NCBI RefSeq assembly: GCF_014649775.1
Contig: NZ_BMTR01000001.1
Location: 558,001 to 622,000 of the forward strand
Reading direction: 5' to 3'
DNA from: Streptomyces longisporoflavus
GTDB lineage: Bacteria; Actinomycetota; Actinomycetes; Streptomycetales; Streptomycetaceae
DNA length: 64,000 nt
This document shows, one piece after another, positions 1-7,614 of the stretch. The notes below the pieces were generated by a model. It was not told where the DNA came from, did not search any database, and saw only the letters and a program-made list of their open reading frames with translations. Each line of letters starts with the position of its first letter. The first letter of the stretch is position 1. The translations under genes were made by a program, and so were the position numbers.

Positions 1-55
1 AAGATGCGGTGCAGAGAAGTGACAGATCCGAGGAGGCCGGCGGGCAGGGCCAGTC

Positions 56-1030
56 TCAGGACGAGTCCGCGTATCGGGCGGCGATCAGGACGGCGCGCTC
101 ATGCAGGGAAGTGCGCAGCGACTGCGGGGACAGGGCTTCCGCGTCCGTGCCGAGCTGCCACAGCGCCCATTCGGCATGCCGGGAATCCTGGAAGGTCACC
201 TCGAGCCGCAGCCAGCCGTCGGCTTCAGGCTCCTGCGCGCGCACGGCCAGCGCCGTGGCCAGCAGCTCTTCCCGCCGTACCGGGTTCATCCGTACCCGCA
301 CGGTGAGGTGATCGCCGCCGGAGAGGAACCGCGCGGAGCGTTCCCGCCAGATCCGGTCCAGGTCGACCCGGCTGGGGCGCTGCGCCGTTTCGGGGAGTTC
401 CTCGGCGGCCAGCACCCGCGACAGCCGGTAGGTGCGGTCCTCGCCGGCCCGGGTGGCCAGCAAGTAGGCCCGGTCTCGTACGGTGACCAGGCCGATGGGG
501 TCCACCGTGCGCCACTGCGGTTGCCGGCCCGTGGCCGCGTAGTGGATGCGCAGCTTGTGCCCGGCGAGCACCGCGCGCCTGACCTCGACCATCGTGGCGC
601 CGGGTATGTCCTCCGTGGCCCGTCGGCGTGAGAGCAGGTCGCTCTCCGGATCGACCAGGAATCGCTGGGCCGCGTCGCTCGCGCTGGCCCGGTGGCTCTC
701 GGGCAGCGCGTCGACCACCTTCCGCATGGCCGCCGCGAGCGCCGAGCCGAGGCCGAAAACCTGCTCGCCGCGACCCGATCCGGCGGTCAGCAACGCGAGG
801 GCCTCGTCGTGGTTCAGTCCGGTCAGCTCGGTCCGGAAGCCCGGCAACAACGCGAACCCGCCGTGCCTGCCGCGTTCGGCGTAGACCGGGACGCCCGATG
901 CGGACAGCGCTTCGATGTCGCGCAGCACGGTGCGGGTGGATACCCCCAGCTCGCGGGCCAGTGTGTCCGCGGTCAGGCGACCGCGCTGGCGCAGCAGGAG
1001 GACCAGTGAGACCAGCCGGTCGGCACGCAT
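56..1030 (-). CDS. WYL-domain transcriptional regulator (YafY/DeoR-like)
   Basis: A 324-residue protein with an N-terminal helix-turn-helix of the HTH_11 type (residues about 3-58, including ARELGVSTRTVLRDIEAL) followed by a WYL ligand-sensing domain (about 143-230) and a WCX-like C-terminal extension. In this family the WYL domain binds a small ligand or nucleic acid and the wing-helix binds DNA next to its own gene. The WYL triplet itself reads AYL here. It starts at the ATG at 1030, close behind an AGGG-type ribosome site, and is divergent from the Rid-family gene at 1161, the usual arrangement for a local regulator. The target is inferred only. The family assignment is secure. Confidence 0.88.
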   Translation of the reverse strand: MRADRLVSLVLLLRQRGRLTADTLARELGVSTRTVLRDIEALSASGVPVYAERGRHGGFALLPGFRTELTGLNHDEALALLTAGSGRGEQVFGLGSALAAAMRKVVDALPESHRASASDAAQRFLVDPESDLLSRRRATEDIPGATMVEVRRAVLAGHKLRIHYAATGRQPQWRTVDPIGLVTVRDRAYLLATRAGEDRTYRLSRVLAAEELPETAQRPSRVDLDRIWRERSARFLSGGDHLTVRVRMNPVRREELLATALAVRAQEPEADGWLRLEVTFQDSRHAEWALWQLGTDAEALSPQSLRTSLHERAVLIAARYADSS

Positions 1031-1160
1031 GCGAAAACCCTAGAGGAATACATGACCGAGGGTGTCGTGATTTGTTGGGAGGCTCGTTGCGGCGACGTCA
1101 GGCATGACGGCTACCTGGCCGATGGACGTACGTAATCCCGGCAAACCCAATGGAGTTGAT

Positions 1161-1562
1161 GTGGCAGTGGAGCGAACGACGGTCAACCCGGTGACCTGGT
1201 CGAAGGAGTTGGGATTCAACCAGGGTGAGGTGGTCTCCGGGCATACGCGGACCCTGTACATCTCGGGGCAGACGGCGATGGACGGTGACGGCAAGCCGCA
1301 GCATGACGGTGACATGGGGGCGCAGCTGGCGCTGAGCGTCGACAACCTGGAGGCCGTACTCGGCGAGGCCGGCATGTCGCTCGCCGATCTCGTACGGCTC
1401 AACGTCTACACGACCGACGTCGACCTGCTCTTCCAGCACTACGGCGTGCTGGCGGCGCGATTGGCTGCCGCCGGGGTGGCACCGACCTCCACGATGCTCG
1501 GGGTGGCACGACTGGCGATTCCGGGCCAGCTGGTCGAGCTCGACGGGACCGCTGTCGCATGA
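1161..1562 (+). CDS. Rid-family (YjgF/YER057c/UK114) protein
   Basis: A 133-residue protein with the Rid fold throughout: the conserved LYISGQTAMDGDG turn near residue 30, then LSVDNLEAVLGEAGMSLADLVRLNVYTTD. The GTG at 1161 is chosen because GGAG lies 5 nt upstream; an in-frame ATG at 1104 would add 19 residues that do not look like the family. True RidA deaminates reactive enamine/imine intermediates and needs an arginine in the PARSCV segment. Here that segment reads PTSTMLGV with no arginine, so this is probably another Rid subgroup rather than a RidA imine deaminase. It is divergent from the WYL regulator and is followed by a strong terminator. Confidence 0.85.
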   Translation: MAVERTTVNPVTWSKELGFNQGEVVSGHTRTLYISGQTAMDGDGKPQHDGDMGAQLALSVDNLEAVLGEAGMSLADLVRLNVYTTDVDLLFQHYGVLAARLAAAGVAPTSTMLGVARLAIPGQLVELDGTAVA

Positions 1563-1567
1563 CGTGA

Positions 1568-1618
1568 CCTCGTCCTCGCGCGGGCGAGAGTCCGCCCTCG
1601 GTGCGCGCGAGGACGAGG
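1568..1618 (+). terminator. Rho-independent-type hairpin after the Rid gene
   Basis: A perfect 15-bp inverted repeat (1568-1582 paired with 1604-1618, CCTCGTCCTCGCGCG and its complement) with a 21-nt loop, starting 6 nt after the Rid-family stop codon. There is no clear U tract, as is common in Streptomyces. Confidence 0.75.
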
Positions 1619-1777
1619 ACCGCTCATGTCCTGACCACATAGGTCCGTCGGGCCGCTGACCGCGATGGTTGGATGTGCTGTACCGATGGGGGCGCCGAGC
1701 GGGCCGGTCGGCGCGCCGGGCGATTGCAGCGCCGAAGGGCCGGGCCGCATGGCGTCCGAGTGCAGACGGGAGCTCTT

Positions 1778-2467
1778 GTGACCGAACAGTCCGAACGGCC
1801 CGAACAATCCGAACAGTCCGTGCGGCCTGAGCGGTCCGAGCGGTCTGAGCGGCCCGAGGGGGAAGTCTCGTCCATCCCCATGACCGCCGAGGAGATCGAG
1901 GCAGCCCACGTGGTCGCGCCGCCCAAGCTCAACGGCCCGGTCACGCTGCGGGAGTACGACCCGCGGTGGCCCGGGGTCTTCGAGCGAGAGGCCGCCCGGA
2001 TGCGTGAGCGCCTCGGCCACGTCGACCACCGCATCGAGCATGTCGGTTCCACGTCCGTGCCGGCCCTCCCGGCCAAGCCGGTCATCGACATACTCCTGAC
2101 CGTCTCCGACTCCGGCGACGAGGCGAGTTACGTACCGGCCCTGGAGCCTCTGGGCTTCACCCTCGTCATCCGTGAGCCCGACTGGTACGAACACCGCGTG
2201 CTGCGCAAGTACGACCTCGACCCGAGCGTCGAGTCGGCCAACCTGCATGTTCTGCCCGAGGGCTGCGAAGAAGCCGTGCGGATGCTGCGCTTCCGCGACT
2301 GGCTGCGCACGGACAGCGGTGACCGCGAGCTCTACGCCGACGCCAAGCGGTCGCTGTCTGGGCAGTCCTGGGAGTACATGCAGAACTATGCCGACGCCAA
2401 GTCCCGGGTCGTCGCGGCGATCCTTGAGCGGGCGATGGCGGGCGAGAACGGCCGACGCGCTGGTTGA
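1778..2467 (+). CDS. GrpB-family (UPF0157) nucleotidyltransferase-like protein
   Basis: A 229-residue protein. Residues about 55-225 form a GrpB domain with the signature EHVGSTSVPALPAKPVID at 87-104, which places it in the nucleotidyltransferase-fold GrpB group (substrate unknown for most members). The GTG at 1778 has GGGAG about 5 nt upstream. This start gives an unusual 30-residue lead made of Ser-Glu-Arg/Gln-Pro repeats, encoded by a degenerate repeat at about 1780-1860. The ATG at 1880 (MTAEEIEAAH) would remove the lead but has no good ribosome site. No operon partner. Confidence 0.82.
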   Translation: MTEQSERPEQSEQSVRPERSERSERPEGEVSSIPMTAEEIEAAHVVAPPKLNGPVTLREYDPRWPGVFEREAARMRERLGHVDHRIEHVGSTSVPALPAKPVIDILLTVSDSGDEASYVPALEPLGFTLVIREPDWYEHRVLRKYDLDPSVESANLHVLPEGCEEAVRMLRFRDWLRTDSGDRELYADAKRSLSGQSWEYMQNYADAKSRVVAAILERAMAGENGRRAG

Positions 2468-2555
2468 AACGTCTCATGGCGGCTTACGGCGACTTACGGC
2501 CACTCACGCGGCGGGTCGCATCACGCAGTGGGCGAGGGGAGCAGAGGGCTGGGGA

Positions 2556-2611
2556 TTGACAGCCATCGCCACGTGGTCGTAGCTTGCGGCGCACTGTTAT
2601 GAATCCTTTCA
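2556..2611 (+). promoter_or_regulatory. Promoter and candidate operator for rhaM
   Basis: TTGACA (2556-2561), an 18-nt spacer and TAGCTT (2580-2585) make a good vegetative Streptomyces promoter. TGAATCCTTTCA (2600-2611), with inverted TGAA/TTCA ends, sits at about +8 and resembles a LacI-family operator. Prediction by eye only. Confidence 0.6.
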
Positions 2612-2668
2612 GTGCGACGTGCTCTGTCGTGCTGCTCGGAGCGCGCCGGCTGAGAGGGGCCTCCGCTC

Positions 2669-2989
2669 GTGCAACGGGTCTGTTTCCTGCTGAAGGTCCG
2701 TCAGGACCGGCTGGTGGAGTACCGGGAGCGTCACGAACACGTCTGGACGGAGATGCGCGAAGCGCTCTCCGCCGCCGGGTGGCACAACTACTCGCTGTTC
2801 CTGCGAGAGGACGGGCTGCTGGTCGGGTACTTGGAAACCCCCGACTTCGCCGCCGCGCAGGAGGCCATGGCGCGCACCGAGGTCAACGCCCGCTGGCAGG
2901 CGGAGATGGCGGGTTTCTTCGAGGATCTGGACGGGCGCGGCCCCGACGAATCGATGCGACCGCTCACCGAGGTCTTCCACCTCGCGTAG
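2669..2989 (+). CDS. rhaM: L-rhamnose mutarotase
   Basis: A 106-residue protein that matches RhaM in length and order of motifs: YRERHEHVW with His22 at the position of the catalytic histidine of the E. coli enzyme, AAGWHNYSLFL around residue 40, and the C-terminal LTEVFHLA resembling the family ending LQEVFYL. RhaM interconverts the alpha and beta anomers of L-rhamnose in the cytoplasm and speeds entry into rhamnose catabolism. It starts at the GTG at 2669 with GAGAGGGG about 9 nt upstream. No other rhamnose gene is in the window, so it is an orphan copy; an alcohol dehydrogenase remnant follows 4 nt after its stop codon. Confidence 0.87.
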   Translation: MQRVCFLLKVRQDRLVEYRERHEHVWTEMREALSAAGWHNYSLFLREDGLLVGYLETPDFAAAQEAMARTEVNARWQAEMAGFFEDLDGRGPDESMRPLTEVFHLA

Positions 2990-2993
2990 CCAG

Positions 2994-3370
2994 GTCGAGG
3001 AGGTTCTCGCCCTCACGAACGGGAGCGGCGCCACGCGCGACGGCGTACGCATGCCGCGGCGAGCGGGCGACTGTCACGGGGTGGGGTGCGGCGAGAACAT
3101 CGACGTGCCCGCCATCGAGACATCAGCCCCGAGACATCAGCCCCGAGACATCAGCCCCGAGACATCAGCACCGCCGAGATCAATGTCATCGGAGACCTCG
3201 TCGGCTCCCGCGACGCCCTGTGCGAGCCGACGGTGTTTGCCGCCCGCGGCCAGCTGCGGCCGCACACCCTCGCCGCCGGACGGCTACGGAGGGCGGGCGA
3301 CTATCGGGCCCTGCACACATCACCGACCGGCCCCGCGTGCGCGGCCGCGTTCTCCGAAGTGATGTCATGG
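2994..3370 (+). pseudogene. Decayed zinc-type alcohol dehydrogenase (C-terminal part)
   Basis: Three reading frames in succession carry recognisable pieces of an NAD-dependent medium-chain alcohol dehydrogenase. Frame one (2994-3116) reads VEEVLALTNGSGA, then MPRRAGDCHGVGCGENIDVP, matching the Rossmann end and the GYGENIDVPAID segment of family members. After the 14-bp repeats, frame two gives AEINVIGDLVGSRDAL and FAARGQLRPHT. Frame three near 3320-3355 gives RVRGRVLR, like the terminal GRVRGRAVL. The segment before VGCGEN lacks the usual DAVIDFVG stretch, so there is an internal deletion as well. The N-terminal catalytic domain is absent. The family is inferred from memory of conserved segments. 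Confidence 0.7.
3117..3172 (+). repeat. Four tandem 14-bp repeats
   Basis: GAGACATCAGCCCC occurs at 3117-3130, 3131-3144 and 3145-3158, and GAGACATCAGCACC at 3159-3172. The unit is not a multiple of three, and it lies exactly where the alcohol dehydrogenase remnant changes frame. Confidence 0.95.
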
Positions 3371-3389
3371 GGACCGAGGCCGCGACCAG

Positions 3390-3417
3390 GGCGGGAGCAG
3401 GACCGACGGCTCCCGCC
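3390..3417 (+). terminator. Hairpin after the alcohol dehydrogenase remnant
   Basis: GGCGGGAGC (3390-3398) and GCTCCCGCC (3409-3417) form a 9-bp stem with a 10-nt loop. It lies just after the end of the remnant and before the ABM gene, so it may be the old terminator of the dead gene. Confidence 0.5.
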
Positions 3418-3461
3418 TCCCCCATTCGTCGTTGCCACGCCACACCCCACCAGGGAGAGTC

Positions 3462-3794
3462 ATGATCTTCATCACCGCCAAGTTCCGCGTCCTGCCCGAG
3501 TACGCCGACGCCTGGCCGGACATCACCCGCGAGTTCACCCTGGCGACCCGCGCCGAGCCGGGATGCCTCTGGTTCGACTGGTCCCGCAGTGTCGAGGACC
3601 CCACGGAATACGTACTGGTAGAAGCCTTCCGCGATGACGAGGCGGGCTCGGCGCACGTCACCTCCGAGCACTTCACCAAGGCACGCGGCACCCTGCCGCC
3701 CCACCTCGTACAGACCCCGGAGATCGTCAACGCGACGATCCCGCAGGAGGGCTGGTCCCTTCTCGGGGAGATGGAGGTTCCGCCGCGGGGTTGA
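3462..3794 (+). CDS. Antibiotic biosynthesis monooxygenase (ABM) family protein
   Basis: A 110-residue single-domain protein: MIFITAKFRVLPEYADAWPD, then EPGCLWFDWSRSVEDP and VLVEAFRDDEAGSAHVTSEHF. This order (strand, helix, GCL.F strand, W/F at the shared pocket, final HxxSEHF helix) is typical of dimeric ABM proteins such as YgiN and quinol monooxygenases. The substrate cannot be told from sequence. The start is the ATG at 3462, with AGGGAGA 4 nt upstream. Its last 68 nt overlap the convergent universal stress gene. Confidence 0.82.
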   Translation: MIFITAKFRVLPEYADAWPDITREFTLATRAEPGCLWFDWSRSVEDPTEYVLVEAFRDDEAGSAHVTSEHFTKARGTLPPHLVQTPEIVNATIPQEGWSLLGEMEVPPRG

Positions 3795-4860
3795 GGGCGA
3801 CGTCCGCCGGACGGGCGGAGGCCGTCACCGTATGCCGGTGGCGGCCTGCTCGCGCGGCTCTGCCCAGCTGAGCGCGGACGAGACGGGCGAGCAGGCCCGT
3901 ATGGCGCCCGACGGTTTTGTGGGCCCAGCGGGGCAGGAGGCTGCCGACCGGCCGCCCGTGTGTGTGGCCGCAGGCCGCCGACGGCGGAACGGCGACAACG
4001 GGGCAATGGGCGTGGCGAAGGGCACGGGAAACGACCGAGCCGTGCAGCGGACGCATCGCGCGACCGTGCCCCCGGACGCCCACGACGAGGGCAAGCGCGT
4101 CCGCGGACTCCCGCGCGAGCACCTGCGCCGGGTACCCGCGAAGCACCGCGTGCCGCACATCTACGGTCGGGTGGGTGACCCGCCAGCCCGCCACCATGTC
4201 CGACAGCAGCCGGCGGCACTCCCCGACGGCTGCTTGTTCGTCCAGGACGCCGAGGAGCGGGGAGTGCCACACGTACACCACCCGCAGCGTCGCACCGTGC
4301 CGGGCGGCTTGCTCGAAGGCATGGCTGACGGCGGCTGGGCAGTGTCGGCGGCCGTCCCAGCCGACATCGACGCCCACGACGAAGAAGGGCGGCCGGCGGC
4401 CGGTGAACTCGCGAGGACCGGCGATCACCACCGGGCAGGGGGCGTGCGCGATGACCTGCAGCGCGGCTGAGGCGGTGGCGAACCACCGACCCGGCCCTCT
4501 CGGCCGACCCCGGGCGAGAACCATGGCTGCGGCCGTGCGCGCTTGCTCGCGCAGGGCCGGCACCGGAGCGTCCTCGACGATCAGTGCGGAGACTTCCAGG
4601 CGCGGGTGACGGTGCCGCGCGAAGGCGACCGCCTCGGACAGAACCGGTTGCGCGGCGGCGCGTTGGACGCGGTCGCGCCGGTCGCCGCCACGACGTGCGG
4701 GCCCACGCGTGCGCCGGCCGGACAGCAGTCCCCGGACCAGGACCAGACGGAGCGGCAGACGGCGCCGGTGTGCGTAGTCGGCGCCCCAGGCCAGGGCCCT
4801 GCCGGAGGACGGATCGTCAGTGACGGCGACCACGACCGCCGTACGCGCCGGTGCTGTCAT
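3727..4860 (-). CDS. Tandem universal stress protein (UspA family)
   Basis: A 377-residue cytoplasmic protein with two Usp domains. Domain one starts AVVVAVTDDPSSGRALAWGADYA and ends CPVVIAGP; domain two runs from FFVVGVDVGWDG to CPVVAVPPS. The second carries the ATP-binding pattern G-2X-G-9X-G-S (GVRGHGRAMRPLHGS); in the first it is degenerate (GRPRGPGRWFATAS), so probably only domain two binds ATP. The ATG at 4860 follows GGAGGTGACG. About 50 residues after the second domain are Arg-, Ser- and Pro-rich and overlap the convergent ABM gene, so this tail may have arisen by loss of an earlier stop codon. Confidence 0.85.
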   Translation of the reverse strand: MTAPARTAVVVAVTDDPSSGRALAWGADYAHRRRLPLRLVLVRGLLSGRRTRGPARRGGDRRDRVQRAAAQPVLSEAVAFARHRHPRLEVSALIVEDAPVPALREQARTAAAMVLARGRPRGPGRWFATASAALQVIAHAPCPVVIAGPREFTGRRPPFFVVGVDVGWDGRRHCPAAVSHAFEQAARHGATLRVVYVWHSPLLGVLDEQAAVGECRRLLSDMVAGWRVTHPTVDVRHAVLRGYPAQVLARESADALALVVGVRGHGRAMRPLHGSVVSRALRHAHCPVVAVPPSAACGHTHGRPVGSLLPRWAHKTVGRHTGLLARLVRAQLGRAARAGRHRHTVTASARPADVALNPAAEPPSPREGTSPPAGSSR

Positions 4861-4960
4861 CGTCACCTCCGTACGGTTCCGGCCGCAATGCCGTACGTCC
4901 ATAGCCGGGTCACTGCTCAACGTAGGGCTGACTACCGGGCCCGGCCAGGTGAGTTCTCGG

Positions 4961-6232
4961 TCAGCGCTCGTCGGGTGCGGAGGACCGGAGGGACGTGGAA
5001 GTGGCTGCGTCCGCGTTGCCGGGCGGGGTCTCTTGCGGGGAGCCGCCGTGCGCCACGGCGGGGGAGCGGCTGCCCGCGGCCGGAGCGAGGGCGATGGCGG
5101 CGGCGACGAACACGAGGACCACCACCATCGCGGACCGCAGCCCGTAGTGGTCGCCCAGGAACCCGAGGGACGGCGGGCCCACCAGGAAGGCGACATAGCC
5201 GATGGTGGCCACCAGGCTCACCCGCGCGGTCTGGTCGGGGCCCGAGTCGCCCGCCGCGGACAGAGCGACCGGAAACCCCAGCGATGCGCCGAGTCCCCAG
5301 AACAGGACGGCCGCCGCGGCCACGGCGGCGCTGTCGGAGAAGATGACCAGTACGAGGCCGGCGGCACCGGAGATCGCGCTGGCGCGCAGGACGGTTGCCC
5401 GCCCGAAGCGGTTGAGGAAGAACGTGCCGCTGAAGCGCCCCAGGGTCATCGCGGCGGCGAACCCCACGAAGACGAGCGAGCCGAGTGCGGCGTCGAGGCC
5501 GTGGCCATCCACCATGAGGAGCGGGAGCCAGTCGTTGGCGGCGCCTTCGGCCAGGGCCATGGCCAGGACGATGCCGCCGATCAGCAGAAGCCTGCGGTCC
5601 GTCCATACGCGGGGCCGGGTGTGACCCGCACTGTCCGAGGCGGGGGAAGTGTCGTTGGCACCGGTGCCGGCCGGGATGGCGCGCAGGGCGTATACCAGGA
5701 TTCCCGTGGCGACCACGGTGACGATGATCAGATGCCAGATGACGGGGAACTCGGTGGCGGTGGCGGCCATGCCGACCAGTCCGCCGACGACGGTGGCGAG
5801 GCTGAAACAGCCGTGCAGGGTGGGCATGACGGTCGTGTCGGTAAGACGTTCCACATCGGCGCCGTCCACGTTGACGGCCACTTCGCAGGCGCCCATGCCC
5901 ATGCCGAACAGGCACAGCCCCGCGGTGACCATCGGCGCGGACGGCACGGAACTGCCGCCTCCGATGACGACCATGCTGGCGATGATCAGGCTGGTGCCGA
6001 TCCCGATCACGGGCCGCGTACCGAACCGCGAGACGAGGCGCCCGGAACACAGGATGCCGCCCATGGAGCCGACGGACAGTCCGAAGAGGATCATTCCCAT
6101 CTGCCCGGTGGACGCGTCGAGTTGATCGCGTACGTCAGGGGTGCGCGTGACCCACGACGACATGCAGATGCCCGGCAGGAAGAAGAACAGATAGAGGGCC
6201 TGACGGCGTCTGCGCACGGCGCGGTCTATCAA
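4961..6232 (-). CDS. MFS transporter
   Basis: A 423-residue, 12-helix major facilitator protein. It begins MIDRAVRRRRQALYLFFFLPGI and includes the loop GGILCSGRLVSRFGTRPVIG between helices 2 and 3. The TTG at 6232 is preferred because GGAG lies 7 nt upstream and the first transmembrane segment starts about 10 residues in; further upstream in-frame starts run into the operator. It is divergent from a TetR gene with a palindrome between them, so it is probably a drug or metabolite exporter induced by the ligand of that repressor. The substrate is unknown. Confidence 0.85.
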   Translation of the reverse strand: MIDRAVRRRRQALYLFFFLPGICMSSWVTRTPDVRDQLDASTGQMGMILFGLSVGSMGGILCSGRLVSRFGTRPVIGIGTSLIIASMVVIGGGSSVPSAPMVTAGLCLFGMGMGACEVAVNVDGADVERLTDTTVMPTLHGCFSLATVVGGLVGMAATATEFPVIWHLIIVTVVATGILVYALRAIPAGTGANDTSPASDSAGHTRPRVWTDRRLLLIGGIVLAMALAEGAANDWLPLLMVDGHGLDAALGSLVFVGFAAAMTLGRFSGTFFLNRFGRATVLRASAISGAAGLVLVIFSDSAAVAAAAVLFWGLGASLGFPVALSAAGDSGPDQTARVSLVATIGYVAFLVGPPSLGFLGDHYGLRSAMVVVLVFVAAAIALAPAAGSRSPAVAHGGSPQETPPGNADAATSTSLRSSAPDER

Positions 6233-6295
6233 GGGGAAGCTCCACGGGATCCGGAAGAATGCTCGGGTCGGCGACAGGCCGACGGCACCAGGGTA

Positions 6296-6309
6296 TGTAC
6301 AAATGTACA
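6296..6309 (+). promoter_or_regulatory. Palindromic operator between MFS and TetR genes
   Basis: TGTACAAATGTACA is a pair of TGTACA hexamers (each self-complementary) separated by AA. It lies 39 nt before the TetR start and 64 nt before the MFS start, the expected place for TetR autorepression and exporter control. Confidence 0.7.
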
Positions 6310-6347
6310 CACTCGACCGAGGGAAACAGAAGGCAGAGACGACAGCG

Positions 6348-6926
6348 ATGACAGGCAGCACCCGAGGTCCCAACGACCCCCGGCGGCGCGAGCGCATCCT
6401 CGATGCGGCGCTCGACGTCATCGCCGAGCACGGCGCCATCAAAGTGACCTTCCGCAAGATCGCCTCGGCCGCCGGGGTGCCGCTCGGCTCCCTCACCTAC
6501 TACTTCGACGACATGCAGCACCTGCTCACCGAGGCGTTCACCCGCCTCGCCGAGTCCGTGTCCGTGCGCTACGGCGCGCTCCTCGAGGCAGCGCGCACCG
6601 CCGAGGAGGCACAGGAAGCCGTCGTCGAGATCATCTGCGGCAAGGTCTGGGGCACCGACCGCAACCTGCTGCTCAGCTACGAGCTGTACGCGTTCGCCGC
6701 CCGCCATCCGGAACTGACCGAGGTCCTTCGCTCCTGGATGCAGGCCAGCCGTCAGTCCCTGGCCCGGCACTTCGACCCCCTGACGGCGCGAGCGCTCGAC
6801 GCCCTGGTGGAGGGCTTCTCCATCCACAACTCCGTCGACTCACGGCCCACCGAGCGAGCGGACGTGGCGGCCGTCGTCCGCGCGGTCGCGGCGCCGCGTA
6901 CTCCGCCGGACGGTGCGAGCCGGTGA
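6348..6926 (+). CDS. TetR-family transcriptional regulator
   Basis: A 192-residue protein with the TetR DNA-binding helix-turn-helix at residues about 12-58 (RRERILDAALDVIAEHGAIK followed by TFRKIASAAGVPLGSLTYYF) and a C-terminal ligand domain. The ATG at 6348 is chosen since an upstream ATG at 6303 overlaps the operator palindrome. It is divergent from the MFS exporter, which is its likely target. Its ligand is unknown. Confidence 0.9.
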   Translation: MTGSTRGPNDPRRRERILDAALDVIAEHGAIKVTFRKIASAAGVPLGSLTYYFDDMQHLLTEAFTRLAESVSVRYGALLEAARTAEEAQEAVVEIICGKVWGTDRNLLLSYELYAFAARHPELTEVLRSWMQASRQSLARHFDPLTARALDALVEGFSIHNSVDSRPTERADVAAVVRAVAAPRTPPDGASR

Positions 6927-6963
6927 CGCGATAACCGCTGGACGCGGTCGGGATACTGCTGTC

Positions 6964-7488
6964 ATGGCCGTAACCCAGCAGCTCGCCCGAGTCCCGGCGG
7001 AATACCTCGCCGCCTGTCGGCAATCAGCCGGCGCCTCCCCGGACGGGGACCACGGCTGGGACCCGCCGGAAGCGGACACGCTGGATCTCGACTGGGCGCC
7101 GAACCTCTTGAGGCGCGTCTGCGAGTTGGCGGATCTCGACGAGGCTTACACGCGGGCCCTCCGGCAGGCCACCGACGGGGACGCCGCGATCGACCTCGCC
7201 TTCCTCGGCATCCCGCCCCACGACATCGCACCCTTCGACGCAACTCCTACCGCCCTGAGCGAGGCGCGAGTCGCCCGCGTCGCGGACCTGCTCGATCAGA
7301 TCGACTTCCCCGCGATCCTCGCCGGCCTGCCGCGGAACGAGAGGAAAGCCGCGCGCCTGATCGGACACGGGGCCTCGGAGATCATCGGCGGCCCGAGGGC
7401 GTACCTGCGCCCCCACTTCGAGGCCCTGCGTGTCTTCTACCGGGGAGCAGCGCAACGCGGCCTGCTCGTCGTGCTGTGGTGGGATTGA
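6964..7488 (+). CDS. DUF1877-family protein (YfbM-like)
   Basis: A 174-residue protein with the DUF1877 layout: MAVTQQLARVPAEYLAACRQS at the start, LDLDWAPNLLRRVCELA in the middle, and RPHFEALRVFYRGAAQRGLLVVLWWD at the end. The family function is unknown. The ATG at 6964 has no ribosome site; instead GATACT at 6952-6957 ends 6 nt before it, which would make the transcript leaderless. It follows the TetR gene by 37 nt. Confidence 0.75.
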   Translation: MAVTQQLARVPAEYLAACRQSAGASPDGDHGWDPPEADTLDLDWAPNLLRRVCELADLDEAYTRALRQATDGDAAIDLAFLGIPPHDIAPFDATPTALSEARVARVADLLDQIDFPAILAGLPRNERKAARLIGHGASEIIGGPRAYLRPHFEALRVFYRGAAQRGLLVVLWWD

Positions 7489-7614
7489 GGAATACGTCCC
7501 ACGACTCGCACCGCGGGGGAGCTGATGAGCGGCTGATAGCGGTCAAGGCCGTATGGGAGGCCCTGCGGCCACTCGGGGCGGGGCTGCGCGAGGCCGAGCA
7601 GGTGGCACCGGGGG

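Noticed and set aside
4820..6934. Plus-strand frame of about 700 codons opposite the MFS gene
   Set aside because: Shadow of the MFS gene and of the tetR gene; no family features, while the minus strand shows a complete transporter.
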